DNA of 64,000 nucleotides from Desulfovibrio sp. (GTDB taxonomy: Bacteria; Desulfobacterota; Desulfovibrionia; Desulfovibrionales; Desulfovibrionaceae). Positions 44,594 through 53,648 of the stretch are shown piece after piece. The stretch lies in assembly GCA_031272715.1 (NCBI GenBank), contig JAISTH010000029.1, forward strand, positions 31,886-95,885. The letters run 5' to 3'. How positions within the stretch are numbered: the stretch's first letter is position 1; every line of letters begins with the position of its first letter. A model generated the notes under the pieces. That model searched no databases. It saw nothing but the letters and a program-made list of their open reading frames with translations, and was not told where the DNA came from. The position numbers were made by a program, and so were the translations under genes.

Positions 44594-45232
44594 ATGGATA
44601 TACTTAAATATCTCTTTGGCAAAAAAGAGGACAACAAACTGCTGCACGATGCATTTGAGCACGTCATCAAAATTCTTGATGACGATGAAGTGCAGATGCA
44701 GAACACGGTTCCGATGCTCAGAGAAGTAATTCGTAAAAGGCCTGCCGTTGACATGATCAAGGGTGGAAAAGGACCATTCGGCCTAGTTGAGACAAACCCG
44801 ATTCCAGTCAATGGGCCAATCGGCCAGATATCGTATTTATCAAAGCTTCTGACAGACGACAGTAACGAACAGATGCTTTTCCACAGGATCGGAGCCATCC
44901 ACACTGTTGACGTATTTGAAGCGGTGACTTTTGATTCTAATAAATGGTTTATACTTTATGTAGATTTCTACCACCCTCGACGATCAAGATTAACGCCTGA
45001 AGGTTTTCATTTTTCAGAAATTCCCGCATATTTTTCTGGATTTCATGTATACTGTAAAGATTTTCCATACAATTTCAAGAAGATAAAGGAAGAGGTACGA
45101 AGCGACTTTTCCATTGCATACATACCTTTCGACTACATATCAGAACAGCTTGCCAGAAAGATATACCAGAGACCTGAAAGTCATACGGAAAAGCTAATGG
45201 CCATCAATAGCCGTCTTACAAGCCGGTCGTAG
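44594..45232 (+). CDS. Hypothetical protein of the accessory island
   Basis: A 212-residue protein. I chose the ATG at 44594, nine bases after AAGGAG; the track uses GTG 44588. There is no signal peptide. The central segment NPIPVNGPIGQISYLSKL followed by GAIHTVDVFEAVTFDSNKWF and YHPRRSRLTPEGF has the look of a conserved family, but I cannot name it. First gene of the AT-rich island, followed by a long non-coding stretch. Confidence 0.6.
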   Translation: MDILKYLFGKKEDNKLLHDAFEHVIKILDDDEVQMQNTVPMLREVIRKRPAVDMIKGGKGPFGLVETNPIPVNGPIGQISYLSKLLTDDSNEQMLFHRIGAIHTVDVFEAVTFDSNKWFILYVDFYHPRRSRLTPEGFHFSEIPAYFSGFHVYCKDFPYNFKKIKEEVRSDFSIAYIPFDYISEQLARKIYQRPESHTEKLMAINSRLTSRS

Positions 45233-45597
45233 TTCTACTAGAAATATTGTAGTTGTTGGACTGCATAAGCTATTATTAGGACATTAGATAAATTCGCCAG
45301 AATAGATCAAAGTAACATATTGACACTGATATTTTATAGTATTTTTGAAATTCTTTATATAATATAACAACTACAGGCAAATACTTTCTCACATATAGAT
45401 AGTCGCATAATTATTTGAAGGTCTGATCGGATGTTCATCGCCACCCGCAACCATGCGACGGACTGGAGTTCAAATAAATATGCGACCATCTATATAAACA
45501 AATATTTATTACAGCCCTGCTGTCGTTCTGCATTGTTAAATTGTTGAGAATCTCCCAGAAAAAATAATTTTCATTTTATATTATTGGAGTCCAGCCC
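45233..45597. other. AT-rich non-coding stretch
   Basis: 365 bases of very AT-rich sequence; apart from the inverted-repeat element listed separately, only the ribosome binding site TTGGAG of the next gene is apparent. Confidence 0.5.
45394..45494. repeat. 101-bp element with 26-bp terminal inverted repeats
   Basis: TATAGATAGTCGCATAATTA at 45394 and the reverse complement of 45469-45494 match at 24 of 26 positions. The 49-bp centre is GC-richer than the arms and holds another ATGCGAC, the core of the arms. It may be a MITE-like element, a protein-binding site or a long RNA hairpin. Confidence 0.65.
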
Positions 45598-46821
45598 ATG
45601 GATACCTATATTCCACGCATGCTAGAACACAGCGTTAAAAAGTTGATGAAATTTTTCCCCGTAACTGCGATCATCGGCGCAAGGCAGTGCGGTAAGTCTT
45701 CTATCGCGAAAAATATTTGCAACATGTACAATGATTATCTCTACCTCGACTTGGAAGACGAAAATGATTTAAATAAAATAACAGGGAATATCCGCGCTAA
45801 GCAGTTTCTTTCTGAAAATATGGACAAATTGATTGTCATTGATGAAGTACAACTTCGCCCTGAGCTTTTCCCCACCCTAAGAGTATTAGCAGACCAGATA
45901 GCAAATACTCGTGATAAAAATTTCGATATATACCATCCCGCTCGATTCCTCATTCTCGGGTCCGCATCGCCAATGCTGTTGAGACAGTCGGGGGAGACTT
46001 TGGCAGGCAGAATTACTTACGTGCGCCTCACTACTTTACTTGTCACTGAAATACCCGACTGTGATCTGAAAAAATATTTTATACGCGGAAGTTTCCCAGT
46101 AAGCTACCTTGCAAGCAGCGACGAAAGCTCCTTTGTCTGGAGGAAAAGTTATATGTCAGCATTTTTACATAGAGACCTTGAAAAATGGGGGGATTTGGCA
46201 GAAGGGACAATGGAGAGACTTTGGCACATGTTGGTGACAGTAAATGGTCAAGAAACAAATCACGAAAGAGCTCTCAGCTCCCTTAAGATACCGTTTAAAG
46301 AAGCGCAAAATTATTTTGATACATTAAAGAGTTTATTTCTTATTGATTCAATTCCTCAATTTACGAAAAATCCATTTGCAAGTATTTGCAAGACACCAAA
46401 AACATACATAACTGACCATGGCTTAATTGCAAATGAATTTGAAATAAAATCATTTGACGATCTCAGAAGACCAACTAATGCAGTAACTTATGGGACAATG
46501 TGGGAACAGATCGTGCTTAACCACCTAAGGGCATGGTACCCTAGACCCAATGGCGAAAACATTTTCTTCTATCGTGACAAAGACGGAAACGAAATTGACT
46601 TTATCCTAACAAAAAATCGTATGCCCTTTGCAATAGAATGCAAAATTTCGTCAAATGCTTGTATGTCATCCGGGACATATGCGGCGATGGAAAAACTTGG
46701 CATACCTGAAGAACACGCATTTATAGTTACGCCTTTTCAAAGTTCTGAGAAATCTAATACTATTACGTTGCCTGAATTGCATGCAAAGCTAGAGGAGATT
46801 CTCAATGCACCGATAGAGTAA
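45598..46821 (+). CDS. ATP-binding protein, AAA_14/DUF4143 type
   Basis: A 407-residue protein. N-terminal ATPase: Walker A IIGARQCGKSSIAK near residue 26-36 and Walker B KLIVIDEVQLRPELFPTLR near 80, then the ARFLILGSASP sensor region. The C-terminal DUF4143 domain has the nuclease-like signature NGENIFFYRDKDGNEIDFIL with IECK (D...ExK arrangement). Such proteins are widespread in anaerobes and lack an agreed function; some are suggested to act in defence or mobility. A paralogue follows directly downstream. Confidence 0.85.
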   Translation: MDTYIPRMLEHSVKKLMKFFPVTAIIGARQCGKSSIAKNICNMYNDYLYLDLEDENDLNKITGNIRAKQFLSENMDKLIVIDEVQLRPELFPTLRVLADQIANTRDKNFDIYHPARFLILGSASPMLLRQSGETLAGRITYVRLTTLLVTEIPDCDLKKYFIRGSFPVSYLASSDESSFVWRKSYMSAFLHRDLEKWGDLAEGTMERLWHMLVTVNGQETNHERALSSLKIPFKEAQNYFDTLKSLFLIDSIPQFTKNPFASICKTPKTYITDHGLIANEFEIKSFDDLRRPTNAVTYGTMWEQIVLNHLRAWYPRPNGENIFFYRDKDGNEIDFILTKNRMPFAIECKISSNACMSSGTYAAMEKLGIPEEHAFIVTPFQSSEKSNTITLPELHAKLEEILNAPIE

Positions 46822-46904
46822 ATAAGCTGTCCCACAAATACAATGCTACACATGGCAATTTTATATATTTTACAAGCGTGGCGCATCCTATGGGAACAAA
46901 CCCC

Positions 46905-48127
46905 ATGAACATTCACATTCCGAGAGATCAAGAACGCAACATAGTGAGAGCCTTGAGATCTAATCCTGTCACCGCGATTATTGGTGCAAGCAAGTGTGGT
47001 AAATCCTATATTGCAAAGCACGTCTGCGATACATATGAAAACTTCTTGTATCTTGACTTGCAAGACGTAGATGACTTAGAAAAGATCCTTGGTGACCGCC
47101 AGGCAAAAAGATTTCTCTCAGACAGTATGGATAAATTAATTATAATTGATGAGATTCAGCTTCGTCCTGAGCTTTTCCCCACACTAAGGGTGTTGGCAGA
47201 CAAAATTGCACACTCACGGGGCGAAAGATTTAAGATAACACACCCTGCACGCTTTCTCATTATAGGGTCTATATCGCCAATGTTGTGGAGACAGGAGAAG
47301 GAGTCTTTAACAGGAAGAATTGCATACGAGCGCCTCACTACACTCTTGATTACTGAAATTCCTGATTGCGACATGAAAAAATATTTCATACGAGGTGGTT
47401 TCCCACAAAGTTATCTCGCAAACAGTGATGATACCTCAATTAGATGGAAGAAGGATTACATTACAAATCTCCTACTTAATGATCTAAAAAATGGGGGAAT
47501 TTTGATATTGATATACTTGATGAACTTTGGCACAAACTTGTAGCAGGTAACGGCAAGAAAATAAGTTCTTGCGGATTGTCTCGTTCGCTTAAGATACAAC
47601 AACAAGAATGCGATCAGTGCATTGACATATTAAAATACTTATTCATTCTTGATTCAATCCCCAAATATACAAATACGCACTTTTACAGCACCAGCGATAC
47701 GAAAAAATTCTATGTCACTGACTCAAGCTTTGTAACAAATGAACTTGGCATAACGTCATTTGAAAACCTCGGATCACCTGCTAATGTGAATACATATGCA
47801 TCTTTATGGGAATCGATCGTCCTCAATCACCTAAGGGCATGGTATCCACGACTCAACGGTGAAAATGTATTCTTCTATCGTGACAAAATTGGCAATGAAA
47901 TTGACTTTATCCTCACAAGAAGACTTATGTCTATTGCAATTGAATGTAAGACATCCTCAAATGCAACGATGTCAGCAGGGACATATGCTGCGATGGAAAA
48001 ACTTGACATACCCAAGGAACACGGATTTATTGTTACGCCTTTCCCAAGTCCAAAGAATAAGAAGACTGTAACATTGCCCGAATTACATACAAAACTAGAA
48101 GAGATTTTCAATGATCCGACACAATAA
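46905..48127 (+). pseudogene. Frameshifted paralogue of the AAA_14/DUF4143 ATPase
   Basis: Two track ORFs (46878-47543 and 47576-48127) are the N- and C-terminal parts of one gene closely related to 45598-46821: VTAIIGASKCGKSYIAK and KLIIIDEIQLRPELFPTLR, then NGENVFFYRDKIGNEIDFIL. The frame breaks at the run AAAAAAT-GGGGG (47486-47496); adding one A restores KKWGNFDIDILDELWHKLV across the gap, which matches the paralogue's DLEKWGDLAEGTMERLWHML. I start it at MNIHIPRD by comparison with the paralogue. Either a pseudogene, a homopolymer sequencing error or a phase-variable gene. Confidence 0.75.
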
Positions 48128-48214
48128 AAATAAGTTATGAAATGAACAGAATGCAATCAGTGCTTGAATTCATTTCGTGTTGCTGTATCTCAAAAATTCT
48201 CGCGAAGAAAAGCT

Positions 48215-49270
48215 ATGCATGATAATGCTACCTCAGGATGCCGAAAAAGCCCCTTCCCGAAGCGGGAGGCGTTCCAATGGCCGAAGTCCCTTGCGGAGTG
48301 TGCGTGGATCCACGCAGAGGAGAACGATGGACATTTCGTCGCTCTCCGGGAGTTCGCCTTGGCGTTCTACACGACGAAACACATAGATCGTCAGGGGATG
48401 CTCGCCGAGGAACCCATAGCCACTGGGGACGCCGTGTATGACGCTCTTCTTGGCGGCATGGCGGAGCATTTCTCTTGGGAATACGAGCTGACGCCTCCGA
48501 AATGGACGGAAGACGAAAAGAGATTCCTCACTGAACCGTATTATTTCGCAATGGAAGGATTGCCGAAGTACTGGGACGAGATGCGACGGGAGTCCCCACT
48601 CCCTTACGTCCGAAGGAACCTCTTTCCGGGAGCCGATCCATTCTCCCGTCCGGGAAAATACACTGACATGAAACTCGCAGGAGAACCAGAGCTTTTCTTT
48701 GCGAGAATCAGGACGAAGGAACCACGCGTGCTGATCCCGGCATGCTGGAAGACCATAGTAAAGACCTTTGCAGACGAGGTACAACCACTCGTCGAAGGAG
48801 AGTTCGCCCATGTGACCGAACGAGTTCCTAAAAGAGGAACGGTTCCAGAATGCTATTATCTTTCCATGGCGATCAACGAACTTAAATTCCGAGGCGGAGA
48901 TTCCGGATGGAAGACGGCGATGGGCCTCATCGACAGGATGGAGATGGCTTTCTACGATGAGGTCATCTCATGTCTGCGTTCGCCTCTCTCAAACGACAAT
49001 ACGGCATCTAAGACGACGAACGCCATAGTCTCCGATGGATGGATGCGCCTCAAGGATGTGACGGATAAACTGCAGACATTTCTTGAATCTGAACTCCCAG
49101 ACGTGGCTAGGCGATGCCCGAGACGCCCTGGCGTTTGCGTCAATGATGGGCTCTATTTCACTGCAGCCATTGATGGGCTTAAGAAACTGCATGGCGATAC
49201 TGGAAATTCGATTGCCATGAAATTTATCGATGAGCTTGAGTCTGGCGGTTGGCGTAACATTACTATTTAA
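48215..49270 (+). CDS. Hypothetical protein with an internal duplicated domain
   Basis: A 351-residue protein; the ATG at 48215 is preferred to the track's TTG. Residues ~20-110 form an unidentified N-terminal domain (WIHAEENDGHFVALREFALA). Two copies of a ~70-residue module follow: one around WKTIVKTFADEVQPLVEGEF ... RVPKR ... YYLSMAINELKFRGGDSG, the other WMRLKDVTDKLQTFLESELP ... RCPRR ... YFTAAIDGLKKLHGDTG. The next gene starts five bases later, so the two belong together. No known family; a nucleotidyltransferase partner makes a toxin-antitoxin or defence role conceivable. Confidence 0.65.
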   Translation: MHDNATSGCRKSPFPKREAFQWPKSLAECAWIHAEENDGHFVALREFALAFYTTKHIDRQGMLAEEPIATGDAVYDALLGGMAEHFSWEYELTPPKWTEDEKRFLTEPYYFAMEGLPKYWDEMRRESPLPYVRRNLFPGADPFSRPGKYTDMKLAGEPELFFARIRTKEPRVLIPACWKTIVKTFADEVQPLVEGEFAHVTERVPKRGTVPECYYLSMAINELKFRGGDSGWKTAMGLIDRMEMAFYDEVISCLRSPLSNDNTASKTTNAIVSDGWMRLKDVTDKLQTFLESELPDVARRCPRRPGVCVNDGLYFTAAIDGLKKLHGDTGNSIAMKFIDELESGGWRNITI

Positions 49271-49275
49271 AGAAC

Positions 49276-50184
49276 TTGGGCTTGTATGTTACAAAGTTAT
49301 TTAAGAACTTGTTTTTTAGCGAAAAACTGTCTTACGATTATATCGTAAAAGGTTTAAATGAAGTCAATGAATTATGTAAATATCATCGCTTACGGCTTAA
49401 CGCAACGATTGTTGGTTCAGCGGCAATTATATTACAATACAAAAACAATTATCTTGGGATGACTGACGATGTAGACTTTTCGACCAATGATGACGTGTAT
49501 ACTCAAAGATTCATTTACAGCATGTCAAAATTAATTGCAAAAAAGTACGGATGGAAAGATAATTGGTTTAATAATTGTTTTGATTCATTTTATGTCACTT
49601 TGCACAGCAAAAAACTGTCTATCCTACAAAATTCAGAAGATGATGAATATGGCTTGTTTATTGATGTAGTCGTTGAGGATCAGCTTCTGGCGCTTAAATG
49701 TGATGCTCTCAGAAAGGGACAAGGACGACACGATTATGAAGATGCAATTTTCCTCATGCAGGAGACTGGAATTATATCTAGGGAGGATTTGCTTGAAAAC
49801 ATGAGGAAGTATTTTGGAGATCAATATATGAACAAAGACACTAAAATACACGGCAAGATCGATAATCTGCTCGACTGTCTTGCGGAGTGGGGCGCAATGT
49901 CCGCCCAGCCACCAGACGACACGGAGGCTGCGGCCATGTGGTTCCTTGACCAGGGCGTTCTTGATCCGCGCACAAAGGAGCAGGTGTTTGAGAAGATATG
50001 GGGAGTCAATGCAGGGCCGAAGATACGGAATACGCTCTCAGCGCTCCTAGGCGCTTATCGAGAAAAGGAAATCGACATCAATGCTGCGACTGAATGGGCG
50101 AAGCAATTCCATGTCGGATTCCAGAAGGTGCTCCGGCCTACGCAAGCTGGGCATCGCGAGGACGTGGTCTTCGACGATTTCTAG
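49276..50184 (+). CDS. Nucleotidyltransferase-like protein
   Basis: A 302-residue protein. The segment LNATIVGSAAIILQYKNNYL followed by MTDDVDFST has the GSx(n)DxD arrangement of nucleotidyltransferase folds (as in AbiEii/MenT and DUF6036 proteins), and IDVVVEDQLLALKCDALRKG continues that pattern. The probable start is a TTG at 49276, coupled to the gene ending at 49270; no strong ribosome binding site is seen. The first ~195 codons are AT-rich while the last ~108 (from about 49860) are GC-rich and code for a different-looking helical domain, so the gene may be chimeric. Confidence 0.6.
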   Translation: MGLYVTKLFKNLFFSEKLSYDYIVKGLNEVNELCKYHRLRLNATIVGSAAIILQYKNNYLGMTDDVDFSTNDDVYTQRFIYSMSKLIAKKYGWKDNWFNNCFDSFYVTLHSKKLSILQNSEDDEYGLFIDVVVEDQLLALKCDALRKGQGRHDYEDAIFLMQETGIISREDLLENMRKYFGDQYMNKDTKIHGKIDNLLDCLAEWGAMSAQPPDDTEAAAMWFLDQGVLDPRTKEQVFEKIWGVNAGPKIRNTLSALLGAYREKEIDINAATEWAKQFHVGFQKVLRPTQAGHREDVVFDDF

Positions 50185-50336
50185 ACCGAGCAAAAGACGC
50201 ATACGAAATTATGTAGAATCGCTTGAGTTAGATCAGATCGTTAAACCATTCCAAAAAACAATGACATTGTGAAGTGCTCCCAGCAATAGCCAATTGAAGC
50301 ATCGCTCCATACTCCACCATCTCAAGGAGATGCATC

Positions 50337-51857
50337 ATGACTATCAGACGATTGCAGTACTGCGTGGACAACGCATGGAAGGAATCCAAGGCCGGGAAGT
50401 ACACGGCCGTGATGAACCCCAGCACCGGCGAGCAGATCGCCGAGACGCCCGTTTGCACCAAGGACGAGGTGGAGGCCGCCGTCGCCTCCTGCCGGGCCGC
50501 CTTCCCCGCCTGGGCCGCAAAGCCCGTGGCCGTGCGCACGCAGCTCATATTCAAGTTCCGGGAGATCGTGAACGCCCACTTCGAGGAACTCTCCGTGCTG
50601 CTGGCCACGGAGATGGGCAAGAACCTGGAGGAGTCCCGGGGTGACGTCTTCAAGGTCATCGAAGCGTGCGAACTCGCCGTGGCCGCCCCGCTGGAACTGC
50701 AGGGATACTCCCTGATGGAGGCCACCCGGAGCCACGACATCACTCTCGTCCGCGAGCCCGTGGGCGTGTTCCTCGGAATCGCCCCCTACAACTTCCCGGC
50801 CATGATCCCCTTCGGCTGGTTCATCCCCGGCTGCATCGTCGCGGGCAACTGCATGGTGCTCAAGGCGGCCACCATGGTCCCCCAGACCGGGATGCGGCTG
50901 ATGGAACTGCTCATCGAGGCGGGCCTGCCCAAAGGAGTCGTGAACCTCGTCACCTGCAGCAGGGACGAACTGACGGCGCTGCTGGCCCACAAGGACATCG
51001 ACGGCGTCACCTTCGTGGGCTCGGAGTCGGTGGGCCGGAAGATCTACGCCGCCGCATCCGCCGCCGGCAAGCGCGTCCAGTGCCTCGTCGAGGCCAAGAA
51101 CCACGCCCTGATCCTCGAGGACGCACCACTGGAATGGACGGCGCGCCGGGTCGTCAACTCCGCCTTCGGTTGCGCCGGGCAGCGCTGCATGGCGTTGCCC
51201 GCGGTGGTCGTCCAGGAGTCCGTGGCGGACGAGTTCGTGCGCATCATGAAGAAGCTGGGGCAGGAGATGGTCGTCGGAGCTGCATACGAGCCCGCGACCC
51301 AGCTCGGCCCCGTCATCAGCGCCGCCCACAAGGCGTCCGTGGAGAAATGGATCGCCAAGGGCATCGAGGAGGGCGCAACGGCCGTGCTGGACGGACGGGG
51401 CTGCACCCCCAAGGGATGCGAGAAGGGATACTTCGTCGGCCCCACCATCCTTGACAACGTGAAGCCCGGCATGAGCGTGGGGGACGAGGAGATCTTCGGC
51501 CCGGTCCTCTGCGTCAAGCGATGCAAGGACTTCGAGGAGGGGCTTGCCATCATGAACGCCAACCCCTTCGCCAACGGTTCCTCCATCTTCACGTCAAGCG
51601 GGCACTACGCGAGGGAGTTCGCCAGCAGGACGGACGGGGGGATGGTTGGCGTCAACGTGGGCATCCCCGTGCCTCTGGGCTTCTTCCCCTTCTCGGGGCA
51701 CAAGCGGTCCTTCTATGGCGACCTCCACGTGCTGGGCCGCGACGGCATGCGCTTCTACACGAAGATCAAGACCGTCACCACCAAGTGGGTCTCCCCGGCC
51801 GAATCCCAGGAAGCCAAGGTCAGCACCTGGGAAGGGACCATCAACCGCGACCTCTAG
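50337..51857 (+). CDS. mmsA: CoA-acylating methylmalonate-semialdehyde dehydrogenase-type aldehyde dehydrogenase
   Basis: A 506-residue aldehyde dehydrogenase. NAD-binding ITLVREPVGVFLGIAPYNFP, substrate-channel glutamate region VQCLVEAKNHALI and catalytic cysteine in FGCAGQRCMALPAVV. The C-terminal PFSGHKRSFYGDLHVLGRDG and FYTKIKTVTTKW are typical of the MmsA/IolA subfamily, which forms acyl-CoA from semialdehydes. AAGGAG lies well placed. It stands alone between the island and a hairpin, so its pathway is unclear; sulfonate-aldehyde oxidation in Desulfovibrio relatives is an alternative role to valine or inositol breakdown. Confidence 0.85.
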   Translation: MTIRRLQYCVDNAWKESKAGKYTAVMNPSTGEQIAETPVCTKDEVEAAVASCRAAFPAWAAKPVAVRTQLIFKFREIVNAHFEELSVLLATEMGKNLEESRGDVFKVIEACELAVAAPLELQGYSLMEATRSHDITLVREPVGVFLGIAPYNFPAMIPFGWFIPGCIVAGNCMVLKAATMVPQTGMRLMELLIEAGLPKGVVNLVTCSRDELTALLAHKDIDGVTFVGSESVGRKIYAAASAAGKRVQCLVEAKNHALILEDAPLEWTARRVVNSAFGCAGQRCMALPAVVVQESVADEFVRIMKKLGQEMVVGAAYEPATQLGPVISAAHKASVEKWIAKGIEEGATAVLDGRGCTPKGCEKGYFVGPTILDNVKPGMSVGDEEIFGPVLCVKRCKDFEEGLAIMNANPFANGSSIFTSSGHYAREFASRTDGGMVGVNVGIPVPLGFFPFSGHKRSFYGDLHVLGRDGMRFYTKIKTVTTKWVSPAESQEAKVSTWEGTINRDL

Positions 51858-51926
51858 GCCGGACGGATCCCGTCCCGGAAGGCGGACGGCCTGACAACGC
51901 CAAGCGGAACGCGCAGCATTCCTGGC

Positions 51927-51960
51927 AACGGCGCCCCTGGGGAGAGACGGGGGCGCCGTT
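51927..51960 (+). terminator. Hairpin downstream of the aldehyde dehydrogenase gene
   Basis: AACGGCGCCCC pairs with GGGGCGCCGTT over a 12-base loop, 70 bases after the stop. There is no T-run, so termination is probable but not certain. Confidence 0.45.
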
Positions 51961-52290
51961 CGTGCATTATCGAAGTGCTGGGGTTTCGACCGCTGGGATC
52001 TTGCGGATCGGGATGGCCGGACGGTCGCCAGCGTCACCGGACATGGGGAGCGGCGACGACCCGTACCGTGAAGCCGAACCGGCCCGAGTCCGGGCGATGT
52101 GGCAGGCCATCGGAACCGAGGCGAGGGACTGGAGCGGCGCGTGTTCGATTCCTTCGGATACCGCAAAACCCGGCCGGTTCTAGGCGAATCCCTGAACACC
52201 CTCCCGCCGGACGGCTCCAAGTCCTTGATGTCGGCCATGCAGGCCGCCAGCTTGCGGCGCAAGAGGTATGCACGGAGGTATCAGAGCATA
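51961..52290. other. Spacer before tRNA-Phe
   Basis: About 330 bases with only shadow frames; no integrase remnant or attachment-site-like duplication of the tRNA 3' end was noticed. Confidence 0.35.
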
Positions 52291-52322
52291 CAAAAAGGGC
52301 CTCCCGGGGATACGGAAGGCCG
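52291..52322 (-). terminator. Terminator of tRNA-Phe
   Basis: On the minus strand GGCCTTCC pairs imperfectly with GGGAGGCC and is followed by CTTTTTG, ten bases after the tRNA 3' end. Confidence 0.65.
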
Positions 52323-52331
52323 CCTGGAATA

Positions 52332-52407
<76 letters not shown>

Positions 52408-52436
52408 ACGACACTGGGATCGCAAAGGGACGATTT

Positions 52437-53639
52437 TTACTCTCTGCCCAAAACTTTGGCAAGCCCCGCGGCAGCGGACTGAAAATCCCCGCCTCCGGGA
52501 GCCTCCGTTGCCACGTAGCTGCGGGCGTTGGCGGCTCCCATCCGGCAGAGGACCTCGTAGGAGATCGTCCCAAGCTTCCCCGCCATCTCCCTGGGGTTGA
52601 CCGGGGAGTGACCCGGCTCGGCCTCCCCTCCCAGGATCCACGCCTTGTCCCCTTCCCGGACCCCGGGAATCCCCGACACGTCCACCATGAACATCCCCAT
52701 GCAGACCCGGCCCACCTGGGGCGCCCGGCGGCCGCGGATCAGGACCTCCATGCGGTTGGTCAGGCTGCGGTCGATCCCGGTGGCGTATCCCGCTGCGAGC
52801 ACGGCGACCTTCTCGGGATGCTGGGTCGTGTGGAGGCGGCCGTAGGAGACGGATCTTCCCGGCGGCATGTTCCGCACCTGCAGGATGGGCGTCCAGACGC
52901 TCATGGCCCAGACGAGGCCCCTCCCCATGTTCTCCCGCACCGTGCCCACGAGGGGATTGTCGCCGTAGAGGGAGATGCCGGGCCTGCAGATGTCGAAATG
53001 GCTCTCCGGCATCCCCAGCGTTGCGGCGGAATTCGCCAGCGAGCGTTTCAGGCCGGGGAACGCTTCCCGCAACGCACGGGTGATCTCCGTGAAGCGGGCG
53101 ATCTGGCCTCTGCTGTATTCCTGCTGGTCGGGGTCGTCGGCGCAGGAGAGGTGGGACAGTGCCAGCACGGGGTTGAGGGCCCGATGGGCGCGAAGGAAGT
53201 CGACGACGTCGGGCACTTCCTCGGGTTCGAAGCCCAGCCGTCCCATCCCCGTCTCCCACTTCAAGGTCACGGGGAACGATCCGTCCTCGGGAAGGCATTC
53301 CGCCGCCTGACGCAGGTTGTCCGCCGTCGCTATGAGCGGCACGATGCGGGAGGCCGCGGCGATGCGCCAAGACTCGGGAGTCATGGCGTTGAGGAGCAGG
53401 TGGATGTCGCCCCCGACGCCGGCCTCCCGCAGTGTCTGGGCCTCGTTCACCGTTCCCACCGCGAACCGCTTGGCACCGGCTTTTTCCAGCGCCCGGGCCA
53501 CCGGCACGAGGCCGTGTCCGTAGGCATCGGACTTGATCACGGGCATGAGACGTTCCGGCTCGCCCAGACGGGCGAAGTTCCAGACGATCGCGCCAAGATC
53601 GATGATGCAGCCCCCGGGGGCGAAGACGGGATCGGACAT
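52437..53639 (-). CDS. alr: Alanine racemase
   Basis: A 400-residue PLP enzyme making D-alanine for peptidoglycan. The cofactor lysine is in MPVIKSDAYGHGLVPVA near residue 36. The second catalytic base tyrosine lies in SVSYGRLHTT, and MVDVSGIPGVREGDKAWILG is typical of the C-terminal beta domain. The length is slightly above normal. It starts nine bases after the cyclophilin gene on the same strand and is followed by tRNA-Phe, so the three may form one transcript. Confidence 0.95.
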   Translation of the reverse strand: MSDPVFAPGGCIIDLGAIVWNFARLGEPERLMPVIKSDAYGHGLVPVARALEKAGAKRFAVGTVNEAQTLREAGVGGDIHLLLNAMTPESWRIAAASRIVPLIATADNLRQAAECLPEDGSFPVTLKWETGMGRLGFEPEEVPDVVDFLRAHRALNPVLALSHLSCADDPDQQEYSRGQIARFTEITRALREAFPGLKRSLANSAATLGMPESHFDICRPGISLYGDNPLVGTVRENMGRGLVWAMSVWTPILQVRNMPPGRSVSYGRLHTTQHPEKVAVLAAGYATGIDRSLTNRMEVLIRGRRAPQVGRVCMGMFMVDVSGIPGVREGDKAWILGGEAEPGHSPVNPREMAGKLGTISYEVLCRMGAANARSYVATEAPGGGDFQSAAAGLAKVLGRE

Positions 53640-53648
53640 GTCCGCGGT

